Shown here piece after piece: positions 1 to 6,699 of a stretch of DNA of 8,183 bases (its first letter is position 1; each line of letters begins with the position of its first letter). The notes beneath the pieces are model-generated. The model ran no database searches and had not been told where the DNA came from. It worked only from the letters and a program-made list of their open reading frames with translations. The DNA is from Puniceicoccales bacterium (lineage in GTDB: Bacteria > Verrucomicrobiota > Verrucomicrobiia > Opitutales > Oceanipulchritudinaceae). The position numbers were made by a program, and so were the translations under genes. Location of the stretch: assembly GCA_030595525.1 (NCBI GenBank), contig JAUVDD010000060.1:1-8183 (forward strand), written 5' to 3'.

Positions 1-455
1 GGATCCCTTTCGCCACGGTAATTCTCACGATTCACGAATTCGATATGATGTTAACTCTCTGGATTATTGCAGTTGCGAAATTCGGTGACGTGGGCGCCTT
101 GCTCACCGGCATGTGGTTAGGGAAACACCGCATGGCACCCGCTTTCAGTCCAAAGAAGACCTGGGAGGGTCTTGCCGGTGGAGTTGTCCTTTCGATTTTG
201 GTCAGCATTGGTTTAGTTGCATGGTTGGGCGAATACTTGCCTGGCAACCTGACCCTGCTGTGGGCCGGAGTTTTTGCATTCTTCATTACCTTGGCAGGAG
301 TTCTTTCAGACCTGATCGAAAGTGCCTTCAAGCGAGAAGCCAAAGTTAAGGATTCTGGAAGCATTATTCCGGGCATCGGTGGGTTTCTCGACCTGACGGA
401 CAGCCTCATCCTTGCTTTTCCGGTCGCCTATTTCCTGATCTGGTTGTTGATTTAA
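1..455 (+). CDS. cdsA: Phosphatidate cytidylyltransferase (CDP-diglyceride synthase), C-terminal part
   Basis: The reading frame is open from base 3 to the TAA at 453-455, giving 150 residues. The start lies upstream of the window, so this is roughly the C-terminal half of a family that is usually about 270-300 residues. The enzyme joins CTP and phosphatidate to make CDP-diacylglycerol in the inner membrane, the precursor of all phospholipid head-group classes. Visible support: the conserved KFGDVGA segment (about 120-140), SPKKTWEG (about 156-179), several hydrophobic helices, and the C-terminal CdsA signature at 321-401. In that signature S..KR....KD is intact and both aspartates of D..D are kept, but the usual His of PGHGG is Ile and the usual Arg of DR.D is Leu. 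I believe such a variant is common in PVC bacteria. Only 5 nt separate it from dxr, so it is probably cotranscribed. The family call is secure. Confidence 0.93.
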   Translation, partial: IPFATVILTIHEFDMMLTLWIIAVAKFGDVGALLTGMWLGKHRMAPAFSPKKTWEGLAGGVVLSILVSIGLVAWLGEYLPGNLTLLWAGVFAFFITLAGVLSDLIESAFKREAKVKDSGSIIPGIGGFLDLTDSLILAFPVAYFLIWLLI

Positions 456-460
456 TCCAA

Positions 461-1579
461 ATGGCTGATCCGAAGAAAGTCGTCCTCCTCGGGGCAACTG
501 GCTCCATTGGGGAAAACACTTTGAAAGTGATCCGGGAACATCCGGATAAATTTCATCTGTGGGGAATTGCCGCAAACCAGGATGCCACAAATCTGGAACA
601 AATCGGCGAGGAATTCAAAGTGCCTCACCAAAGACTTTTCAAAGACTCGGGATTGGATGGTTTGCTCGAACTGGCGACACTTCCCGAAGCGGATGTGGTG
701 ATCGTTGCGACTACTGGTACTATTGCAGTCAAACCGACCATTGCCGCACTCGAATCCGGCAAACGGGTCGGTCTTGCCAACAAGGAAACCCTTGTTCTGG
801 CGGGATCATTTGTGATGCCGGTGGCCAACAGTTCCAAAGGGCAGCTCCTTCCAGTCGATTCCGAACACAATGCCATCTTTCAATGCCTGGAAGGCATGGA
901 CGAGAAGAGGCACTTAAAGCGCATTTTGTTAACCGCTTCCGGCGGACCGTTTCTTCACTATACTCAGCGGGAACTGGAGTATGTTACTCTGGAGGATGCC
1001 CTCAAGCATCCGAACTGGGAGATGGGAAGGAAGGTAACCATTGATTCGGCGACAATGGCCAACAAGGGCCTTGAGATGATAGAAGCTCACTGGCTGTTCG
1101 GGGTGGACCACGATGCGATTGATGTAGTCATTCATCCGCAAAGTATCATTCACAGCATGGTTGAGTTCATTGATGGTTCAGTCATTGCACAAATGGCACC
1201 GCCTTCCATGACATATCCAATCCAACATGTGCTGGCCTACCCGGACAAGGTTACGCCATCGCACGATACCATGGATTTCTCGCGAATCCACAAACTGGAG
1301 TTGCGTCCGCCTGACCTTGATAAATTCCCTTGCCTGAGGCTGGCCAAGGATTCTCTGTCCACGGGCGGAATCGCACCGGCGGTTTTCAACGCCGCGAACG
1401 AAGTCGCTGTACAGGCATTTATCGAGGAAAAGATTTCCTTTTTGAACATCCCAAAACTTATTGATGAGAGTTTGCAGAAAGCTGATTTCTCGATTCCTTC
1501 AACTATCGACGATCTGATGTCACTTCAATCCACCCTAATTCAGTTTTCTGAATCCTTGATCAAGAAATTTGCCGACTGA
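461..1579 (+). CDS. dxr: 1-deoxy-D-xylulose 5-phosphate reductoisomerase
   Basis: Dxr (IspC) rearranges and reduces DXP to 2-C-methyl-D-erythritol 4-phosphate with NADPH. This is the first committed step of the MEP isoprenoid pathway, in the cytosol. The 372-residue length is slightly short but normal for the family (E. coli 398). Visible motifs: NADPH-binding GATGSIG at residues 11-17; LANKETLV at 105-112; metal-binding DSEH with D133 and E135; the substrate and flexible-loop segment HPNWEMG at 183-189; NKGLE with the third metal ligand E205; and a C-terminal helical domain containing STGGIAPAVFNAANE. All catalytic positions match E. coli D150, E152, H209, W212 and E231. The ATG at 461 is chosen because the nucleotide-binding fold begins a few residues later. 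No Shine-Dalgarno is visible before it, so translation may depend on coupling to cdsA, which ends 5 nt upstream. Confidence 0.98.
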   Translation: MADPKKVVLLGATGSIGENTLKVIREHPDKFHLWGIAANQDATNLEQIGEEFKVPHQRLFKDSGLDGLLELATLPEADVVIVATTGTIAVKPTIAALESGKRVGLANKETLVLAGSFVMPVANSSKGQLLPVDSEHNAIFQCLEGMDEKRHLKRILLTASGGPFLHYTQRELEYVTLEDALKHPNWEMGRKVTIDSATMANKGLEMIEAHWLFGVDHDAIDVVIHPQSIIHSMVEFIDGSVIAQMAPPSMTYPIQHVLAYPDKVTPSHDTMDFSRIHKLELRPPDLDKFPCLRLAKDSLSTGGIAPAVFNAANEVAVQAFIEEKISFLNIPKLIDESLQKADFSIPSTIDDLMSLQSTLIQFSESLIKKFAD

Positions 1580-1596
1580 TCCGGTACTTTGCACAC

Positions 1597-3066
1597 ATGT
1601 TGTTACGTATTCTTTCAAATCCACTGGCCATTATCATGGTCATCCTGTTCTTCGGAGCATCGATCTTTATCCACGAATTTGGCCATTATCTTGCTGCTCG
1701 CTGGCGTGGCCTGAAGGTTGAGCGCTTCTCTATCGGGTTCGGCCCAAGGCTGTTCGGGTGGAAGGATAAACGCGGCGTCGATTGGCGAATCTCACTTTTT
1801 CCTTTGGGTGGATACGTTGCCCTCCCCCAGCTGGCTGACATGCGCGGCATTGAGGGTGAATACCATGAAGAGGAACCACTTCCGCCGCTCTCCTACGCGG
1901 ACAAGATGATCGTATCTGTCGCTGGGGCGTTTTTCAATGTCCTCTTCGCCTTGGCGCTGGCGACTGTCCTCTGGGTAACGGGCATGCCGGTTCTTGATGA
2001 ATTGGAAACTACCCAGGTTGGGTACGTTGCAGAAACATTAACCGATGAGAATGGAACCGAACGGGATGGACCTGCCAAACTGGCCGGAATCATACCCGGA
2101 GATGTGATTCTCGAAATCGATGACGAGAAGGTAAAGAACTGGAACGATGTGATGCATGGGATCATTACCGGTGTGCGTCGGTCCGAAGCAGGAAACCCGC
2201 GAACAGACATATTGATCGATCGGGAGGGAGAGCAAATGTCTTTCACTCTATATCCGGTTCTTGAGGAGCATGAAAAGATCCGCCAACTGGGGATCATTTT
2301 TGCTACCTCCCTGAAGATTGATTCTGTCATGGAGAATTCCCCAGCCCTCTTGGGTGGATTGAAATCAGGAGATGAAATTATAAAGGTGAATGGCGAAAAC
2401 GTCCACCACCGGTCAGTTCTCGGATTGGAAATACGCGAGGATCCGGACGCACCGCTCAACATGACCGTCCTGCAGGATGGAGAAGAGTTGGTATTTTCAA
2501 TAACTCCCGAAGACGTTGTTTACAACAAGGCGGGAGATACTACGCCAATGGTCGGTATCCGTTGGTTGAGGGAAATTCATATCCGGCATATCAATCCAGT
2601 CGATCAGGTAGTTCAGGCGGTTGATACGACTCTGACTGTTTTGGGAGCCCTGATACATCCTAAATCGAATATCGGTATCAGTAATTTATCGGGTCCGGTT
2701 GGAATCGGCTATGCCATTTACATTACTTCCCTGTTCAGTTTCTTCGAAGTAATGAGCCTGATAGTTCTGATTAATGTCAATCTGGCTATTCTCAATTTGC
2801 TCCCGATACCCGTCCTCGATGGAGGTCACATGGCCTTTGCCACGGTCGCCAAACTGATGAGGAAACCGATTCCAATCAAAGTAATCGCCACCTCACAGGC
2901 CTCATTCATGCTCATGTTCCTGGCCATCGCCATCTATGTTACGGTCTTCGATTTCGGAAGGGTGTCCCGGAACGAGTCGTCCATAACAACCCAGGAAGAT
3001 GCGGCCAAGGAACGGGTAGAGATAATATTCAAAGGTCCTCAGGAATCCGGGGAACCAACCCCTTAA
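1597..3066 (+). CDS. rseP: RIP metalloprotease RseP (site-2 protease family)
   Basis: This is an inner-membrane zinc protease that cuts transmembrane helices. In E. coli it completes release of sigma-E from RseA and clears remnant signal peptides; the local substrate is unknown. Visible support: a first membrane helix holding the zinc motif HEFGH (H26, E27, H30); SIGFGP at 45-50; a second helix from about 104 with the GxxxN element ending at N114; PDZ-like domain 1 at about 140-225 and PDZ-like domain 2 at about 232-305; SGPVGI at 365-370; the NLLPIPVLDGGH motif at 400-411, with the third zinc ligand D408; and a last helix at about 430-452. At 489 residues it is longer than E. coli RseP (450). 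Part of the excess is a charged, polar tail of about 35 residues after the last helix. It lies 17 nt after dxr and 12 nt before ispG, and has no clear Shine-Dalgarno. Confidence 0.97.
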   Translation: MLLRILSNPLAIIMVILFFGASIFIHEFGHYLAARWRGLKVERFSIGFGPRLFGWKDKRGVDWRISLFPLGGYVALPQLADMRGIEGEYHEEEPLPPLSYADKMIVSVAGAFFNVLFALALATVLWVTGMPVLDELETTQVGYVAETLTDENGTERDGPAKLAGIIPGDVILEIDDEKVKNWNDVMHGIITGVRRSEAGNPRTDILIDREGEQMSFTLYPVLEEHEKIRQLGIIFATSLKIDSVMENSPALLGGLKSGDEIIKVNGENVHHRSVLGLEIREDPDAPLNMTVLQDGEELVFSITPEDVVYNKAGDTTPMVGIRWLREIHIRHINPVDQVVQAVDTTLTVLGALIHPKSNIGISNLSGPVGIGYAIYITSLFSFFEVMSLIVLINVNLAILNLLPIPVLDGGHMAFATVAKLMRKPIPIKVIATSQASFMLMFLAIAIYVTVFDFGRVSRNESSITTQEDAAKERVEIIFKGPQESGEPTP

Positions 3067-3078
3067 ATCAAGTCACTC

Positions 3079-5112
3079 ATGTATTGCAGCTCACGATTCT
3101 ACACGCTCCGAAGGAAAACCAGTCAGGTCGCCATAGGCGGACTGACCATCGGTGGAGAACATCCGATCGCCATCCAGTCCATGACTACCACACCGACCCT
3201 GGATGTGGCGGCGACAGTGGCACAGTCTATCGCCCTTGCGGAGGCAGGCTGTGAAGTGGTCCGGATCACAGCACAAAACGTGAAAGCTGCTGAGGCGTTG
3301 GGTGAAATTCGCAAGGAATTCTCTGCGGCAGGATTTTCCGCTATCCCACTGGTGGCAGATATACACTTTCTACCACAGGCTGCCATGGAGGCGGCCAAGC
3401 ATGTGGAGAAGGTTCGAATCAATCCAGGCAACTACGCCGACAAGAAAAAGTTCCAGATAAAGGAGTATTCAGATAATGAATACAATGAGGAGCTGGAACG
3501 CCTCCATGAGGCTTTCTCACCAATTGTTTTACGGTGCAAGGAATTTGGTCGGGCAATGCGAATTGGTACCAACCATGGCAGTCTGTCAGATCGTATAATG
3601 AACCGATATGGCGACAGCCCGTTGGGCATGTGCGAAAGTGCCCTTGAATTCATCCGCATCGCCGAATACCATGATTTCCATGACATCGTTTTGTCGATGA
3701 AGGCATCAAATCCCAAGGTAGCCATTCAAGCATACCGCCTGATGGTGGATAAAATGAATCTTGAAGAAATGGGCTACCCTCTTCATCTGGGAGTGACCGA
3801 GGCGGGTGATGGTGATGATGCTCGTATAAAAAGCTCCATTGGAATCGGTTCCCTTTTATACGATGGACTCGGTGACACGATCCGCGTCTCACTGACCGAG
3901 GATCCCGTGGCGGAAATTCCTGTAGCAAGAGCTTTAGCTGATAAAGCCATGGTTCTTTGGAGGGAATCAGCCAAGGAGTTGCCAATGGACGGGATAAATC
4001 CCTTCACCTTTACACGGCGCACAATTGAGGATTCGACTATAGGATCCAATCTCAAGATTGGATCAATGGAACCGCCTCTTGTCATTCAACCCGGTCCACC
4101 ACCAGCCGCAATTGGCGACCCTGTTGCCTACGGAAATGCGTTAAGTCAGGCACAGGCTGCTATGAAGGACACCCGGATAGAAGGCTTGTTACTGAAGGTT
4201 GAAGAATCGATCCTGGCCAATCTTGAAGAATGGCGAAATGGAATCGGTGACTCTGTGGAAACTGTTGTCTGGGAGATCAACGAGGCGCAGTTGAATGAAG
4301 TATCCATAAACCAACTACGGAAAGGATCACGAACGGGAGACATCTGGCTAACCAGTTTCACAAACCGCAGCAACTTGAACGAGTTTATCACCATGGCAGA
4401 GTTAGCTGGTGTACGGACTGCCCTGGCTATCGATCCCAACGACGTTCCTCAGCTATTCCCAGGCGATCTGTCAGTTGGAAGCCAACAAACAATCGCGACC
4501 ATCCCAAATTCAGCGTGTACCCCGACAGCACCGCATGCCTTGGGCTTGTATAGACAGTTGGTTGAGAATTTGTACATTCTCGGTGAAGACAATCCAGTCT
4601 GGATTCGCAACACCATCAGCACCGCCATCGAACCGGAGAACACAGAATCGGGCAATTGCCTGTTGGAAAGCAGCATGATGACTGGCGCTCTTCTTTGCGA
4701 TGGAATCGGGGACCTGGTTAGTGTCGAAACAATTCCATCTATTCGCGAATCCACCACTTTAGCGTATAATATTCTTCAGGGAGCACGTGCGCGGACATCC
4801 AAGACGGAATATGTGGCCTGCCCTAGTTGTGGCAGGACGCTCTTCGATCTTCAATCAACAACAAAAAGCATACGTGCCACAACAAGTCATCTGAAAGGTG
4901 TAACCATCGCTGTGATGGGTTGTATCGTAAATGGTCCGGGTGAAATGGCTGATGCTGATTTCGGGTATGTTGGTGGTGCACCAGGAAAAGTGAACCTCTA
5001 TGTCGGCAAGGAATGTGTAAATATCCACATTCCCGAAGAAAATGCAGTCCAGGCGTTGATCGACCTGATCAAGGAACATGGAAAGTGGCAGGAACCGGAG
5101 TCCGATGCCTGA
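3079..5112 (+). CDS. ispG: (E)-4-hydroxy-3-methylbut-2-enyl-diphosphate synthase, large (three-domain) form
   Basis: IspG (GcpE) is a [4Fe-4S] enzyme that reductively opens MEcPP to HMBPP, the penultimate MEP step. The 677 residues far exceed the E. coli form (372) and match the large type of Chlamydiae, Verrucomicrobia, Bacteroidetes and plants. Layout: N-terminal TIM barrel at about 10-290 (QSMTTTPT, IPLVADIHF, KVRINPGN, GTNHGSL, TEAGDGDDARIKSSIGIG); an inserted domain at about 310-545; and a C-terminal Fe-S domain at about 546-670. The cluster ligands are C581 and C584 (CPSCGRTLFDLQ), C615 and E622 (GCIVNGPGE), all intact. The start at 3079 is the only ATG between the rseP stop and the conserved N-terminus. 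No Shine-Dalgarno is seen. Its 3' end overlaps the next gene by 8 nt. Two perfect 10-bp inverted repeats lie within it. Confidence 0.97.
   Translation: MYCSSRFYTLRRKTSQVAIGGLTIGGEHPIAIQSMTTTPTLDVAATVAQSIALAEAGCEVVRITAQNVKAAEALGEIRKEFSAAGFSAIPLVADIHFLPQAAMEAAKHVEKVRINPGNYADKKKFQIKEYSDNEYNEELERLHEAFSPIVLRCKEFGRAMRIGTNHGSLSDRIMNRYGDSPLGMCESALEFIRIAEYHDFHDIVLSMKASNPKVAIQAYRLMVDKMNLEEMGYPLHLGVTEAGDGDDARIKSSIGIGSLLYDGLGDTIRVSLTEDPVAEIPVARALADKAMVLWRESAKELPMDGINPFTFTRRTIEDSTIGSNLKIGSMEPPLVIQPGPPPAAIGDPVAYGNALSQAQAAMKDTRIEGLLLKVEESILANLEEWRNGIGDSVETVVWEINEAQLNEVSINQLRKGSRTGDIWLTSFTNRSNLNEFITMAELAGVRTALAIDPNDVPQLFPGDLSVGSQQTIATIPNSACTPTAPHALGLYRQLVENLYILGEDNPVWIRNTISTAIEPENTESGNCLLESSMMTGALLCDGIGDLVSVETIPSIRESTTLAYNILQGARARTSKTEYVACPSCGRTLFDLQSTTKSIRATTSHLKGVTIAVMGCIVNGPGEMADADFGYVGGAPGKVNLYVGKECVNIHIPEENAVQALIDLIKEHGKWQEPESDA
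3822..3863. repeat. Perfect 10-bp inverted repeat with 22-nt spacer, inside ispG
   Basis: TCGTATAAAA at 3822-3831 is matched by its exact reverse complement TTTTATACGA at 3854-3863. The repeat lies in the codons for the conserved ARIKSSIGIGSLLYDGLG stretch of the IspG barrel. In RNA it could form a hairpin with a 22-nt loop. No function is known, and the arms are AT-rich, so chance is a serious possibility. Confidence 0.6.
4043..4064. repeat. Perfect 10-bp inverted repeat with 2-nt centre, inside ispG
   Basis: GATCCAATCT at 4043-4052 is followed two bases later by its exact reverse complement AGATTGGATC at 4055-4064. In RNA this would be a 9-bp stem with a TCAA loop. It encodes GSNLKIGS (residues 322-329), close to the junction between the TIM barrel and the inserted domain of IspG. 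There is no following U-run, so it is not an intrinsic terminator. Confidence 0.65.
5097..5100 (+). promoter_or_regulatory. Possible ribosome binding site for the ABC ATPase
   Basis: GGAG lies 4 nt before the ATG at 5105, inside the last codons of ispG. The spacing is short. It nevertheless favours 5105 over the in-frame ATG at 5078, which has no comparable site and would add nine residues (MESGRNRSP) that look unrelated to the family. Confidence 0.4.
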
Positions 5113-5854
5113 TGGCCCTGCCATTTCCCTTGAGGGCTTAAGTAAGCGCTTTGCCGATGGGCCCCTCGTTCTGGATGATATTTCGCTAACCGCCAGCAAC
5201 GGGGAAATTATTTCGATCGTTGGTCCGTCAGGCTGTGGCAAATCCACTTTATTGCGATTGATCGCCAAGTTGATTCCGGCGACTTCAGGAGAGATCCATC
5301 ACTCGGGAAACAACATCAATCCGGCTTTCATATTTCAGGATGCCACCTTGCTTCCGTGGGCAAACGTCTTGGAGAACATTGCCGTTCCCGCACGATTGAA
5401 AGGTATCAGCAAAAGCAAACGTCTGGATACTGCCTCCAAATGGGCAAATGTGGTCGGCCTCAACGATGTCCTGAATTACTATCCAAGACAATTAAGCGGT
5501 GGCATGAAAATGCGGGTTTCCATCGCCAGGGCGCTTTCTCAGTCCCCGAACCTGCTTCTGCTCGATGAGCCGTTTGGAGCACTTGATGCGATTACACGTA
5601 ACCGCTTGAATGAGGATTTGCTAAGATTACATGATGAATCCAGATGGACTGCCTTCTTTGTCACGCATTCCGTCACCGAGGCGGTGTTCCTTTCCAATCG
5701 GATTATCATAATGAACAACAATCCGGGGAGCGTTGCCGCAATTATTGAAAATACGCTACCCTTTCCAAGGGATTGCCGCACCCGGGAATCCATTGAGTTC
5801 CAACAACGTGTAGCTGAAGCGACCGCACGCCTCCACCAGGTCCTCTCCTCATGA
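5105..5854 (+). CDS. ABC transporter ATP-binding protein, NitT/TauT (SsuB/TauB/ThiZ-like) family
   Basis: This cytosolic ATPase should power the importer whose permease follows. The 249 residues contain every ABC element: Walker A GPSGCGKST at 40-48; Q-loop with Q78 in the family-typical FQDATLLPWANVLENI; signature LSGGM at 130-134, followed by KMRVSIARAL; Walker B ending at D154 with E155 (LLLLDEPFGALDA); and the switch histidine H188 (FVTHSVTEAV). The LLPW and DEPFGALD wording is typical of the nitrate/sulfonate/taurine/thiamine-precursor group, but substrate cannot be read from an ATPase. I prefer the start at 5105 (8-nt overlap with ispG); 5078 is an alternative. The stop overlaps the permease start as ATGA, implying translational coupling. 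No periplasmic binding protein gene is present in the window. Confidence 0.93.
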   Translation: MPDGPAISLEGLSKRFADGPLVLDDISLTASNGEIISIVGPSGCGKSTLLRLIAKLIPATSGEIHHSGNNINPAFIFQDATLLPWANVLENIAVPARLKGISKSKRLDTASKWANVVGLNDVLNYYPRQLSGGMKMRVSIARALSQSPNLLLLDEPFGALDAITRNRLNEDLLRLHDESRWTAFFVTHSVTEAVFLSNRIIIMNNNPGSVAAIIENTLPFPRDCRTRESIEFQQRVAEATARLHQVLSS

Positions 5855-6642
5855 TGAATCGACTATCCAGTCCACGCATCATATTACCAGGCCTGACCGG
5901 TGTGCTGATCATAATATTCTGGTACGCGATCAAGTACCGATGGAACATCCATGACTTTATCCTGCCCTCACCGCATCAGATCCTTTGGGCGTTCACTGAT
6001 GAGTGGTCCACCCTGCTCCGGGCAACATGGATAACCTTCCTTGGTGCTGGAAGCGGTTTTCTGGCATCGGTAATTATTGGATTCACGATGAGCCTGGCTC
6101 TTGTATCCAGTAAATGGCTACGCTACGGCGTCTATCCGTTTATCCTTTTCATGCAAATGATTCCTATTATTGCAACTGCCGCCATCATTGTGATCCTTTT
6201 TGATGTGGGCTTGCAAAGCGTTGCCATCATTGCATTCCTGATCGGGTTTTTTCCTGTTGTGGCCAGCACACTGCAAGGATTACTTTCCGTCCCGGAGGGA
6301 CAATTGGAAATGTTCCGATTATACAAGGCGAGCCCAATACAAGAGCTTTTCCTTCTCCGTGTCCCAAACAGCCTCCCATTCTTTTTTACCGGTACGAAAA
6401 TCGCCGCGACCCTGGCTGTTATTGGTTCGGTAACAGGAGAAATATTTGCGGGAAGCACGAATGGATCCGGCGGACTGGGATTCATGATAATGATCTATAA
6501 ATCAGAACTAAAGATTGATGCCCTTTATGCAGCCACCCTGGTTTGCTGCCTCCTTGGATTCATCTTCGTATCCATCGTCCTTTACTTGAAATCGCTGGCC
6601 CTGCGGGACTGGCATGAATCAACCCTTTCCGGTCAGGATTAA
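5851..6642 (+). CDS. ABC transporter permease, NitT/TauT (SsuC/TauC/ThiX-like) family
   Basis: This 263-residue inner-membrane protein is of normal length for the BPD_transp_1 permeases of this group. Hydrophobic segments are visible at about 10-28, 62-86, 94-118, 121-143, 182-200 and 226-248, consistent with six helices. The ATPase-contacting EAA-type loop lies at about 152-178, with KASPIQELFLLRVPNSLPF in the position of EAA...G...I.LP; the canonical EAA is degenerate but the LP end is kept. FILPSPHQILWAF near residues 36-48 and TGEIFAGSTNGSGGLGFMI at 195-213 fit the family. The ATG at 5851 overlaps the ATPase stop by 4 nt, and a second ATG follows directly at 5854. It should form a homodimer with two copies of the upstream ATPase and take cargo from a periplasmic binding protein encoded elsewhere. 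The substrate is unknown. Confidence 0.92.
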   Translation: MMNRLSSPRIILPGLTGVLIIIFWYAIKYRWNIHDFILPSPHQILWAFTDEWSTLLRATWITFLGAGSGFLASVIIGFTMSLALVSSKWLRYGVYPFILFMQMIPIIATAAIIVILFDVGLQSVAIIAFLIGFFPVVASTLQGLLSVPEGQLEMFRLYKASPIQELFLLRVPNSLPFFFTGTKIAATLAVIGSVTGEIFAGSTNGSGGLGFMIMIYKSELKIDALYAATLVCCLLGFIFVSIVLYLKSLALRDWHESTLSGQD

Positions 6643-6699
6643 TTCATCATCGAAGCGAAGGCTTGACCGCAACCGGATTCAACGAACAAGCTAGACCTG
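6643..6699. other. 57-nt intergenic spacer before uppP
   Basis: This is the longest non-coding gap in the window. I see no hairpin plus T-run that would end transcription. TTGACC at 6663-6668 resembles a -35 box, but no good -10 box lies about 17 nt further on, and a start there would leave almost no leader. No clear Shine-Dalgarno precedes the ATG at 6700. Readthrough from the ABC genes is the simplest reading. Confidence 0.5.

Noticed and set aside
1..6. GGATCC at the very first bases, as a sign of a cloning junction
   Set aside because: The same hexamer occurs several more times in the window (for example at 4042), and the cdsA frame reads sensibly from base 3, so it may be chance.
32..409. 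Minus-strand open frame opposite cdsA, and similar ones opposite dxr, ispG and uppP
   Set aside because: All are shadows of conserved sense genes, with no independent coding evidence.
881..897. Short hairpin ATGCCT...AGGCAT in dxr
   Set aside because: A 6-bp stem is common by chance and lies inside a conserved coding segment with no terminator features.
1893..2462. A 189-residue open frame on the minus strand opposite rseP
   Set aside because: It lies wholly antisense to a clearly conserved gene, its composition is Ser/Pro/Ile-rich as expected from reverse-complemented codons, and it has no recognisable motif.
5078..5104. Start of the ABC ATPase at the upstream ATG 5078
   Set aside because: It would add nine residues unlike the family and enlarge the overlap with ispG to 35 nt; the ATG at 5105 has a nearby GGAG and gives a family-typical N-terminus.
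6663..6695. Possible promoter (TTGACC as -35) ahead of uppP
   Set aside because: No acceptable -10 box at 16-18 nt spacing; the nearest candidate, CTAGAC, matches poorly and sits next to the start codon.
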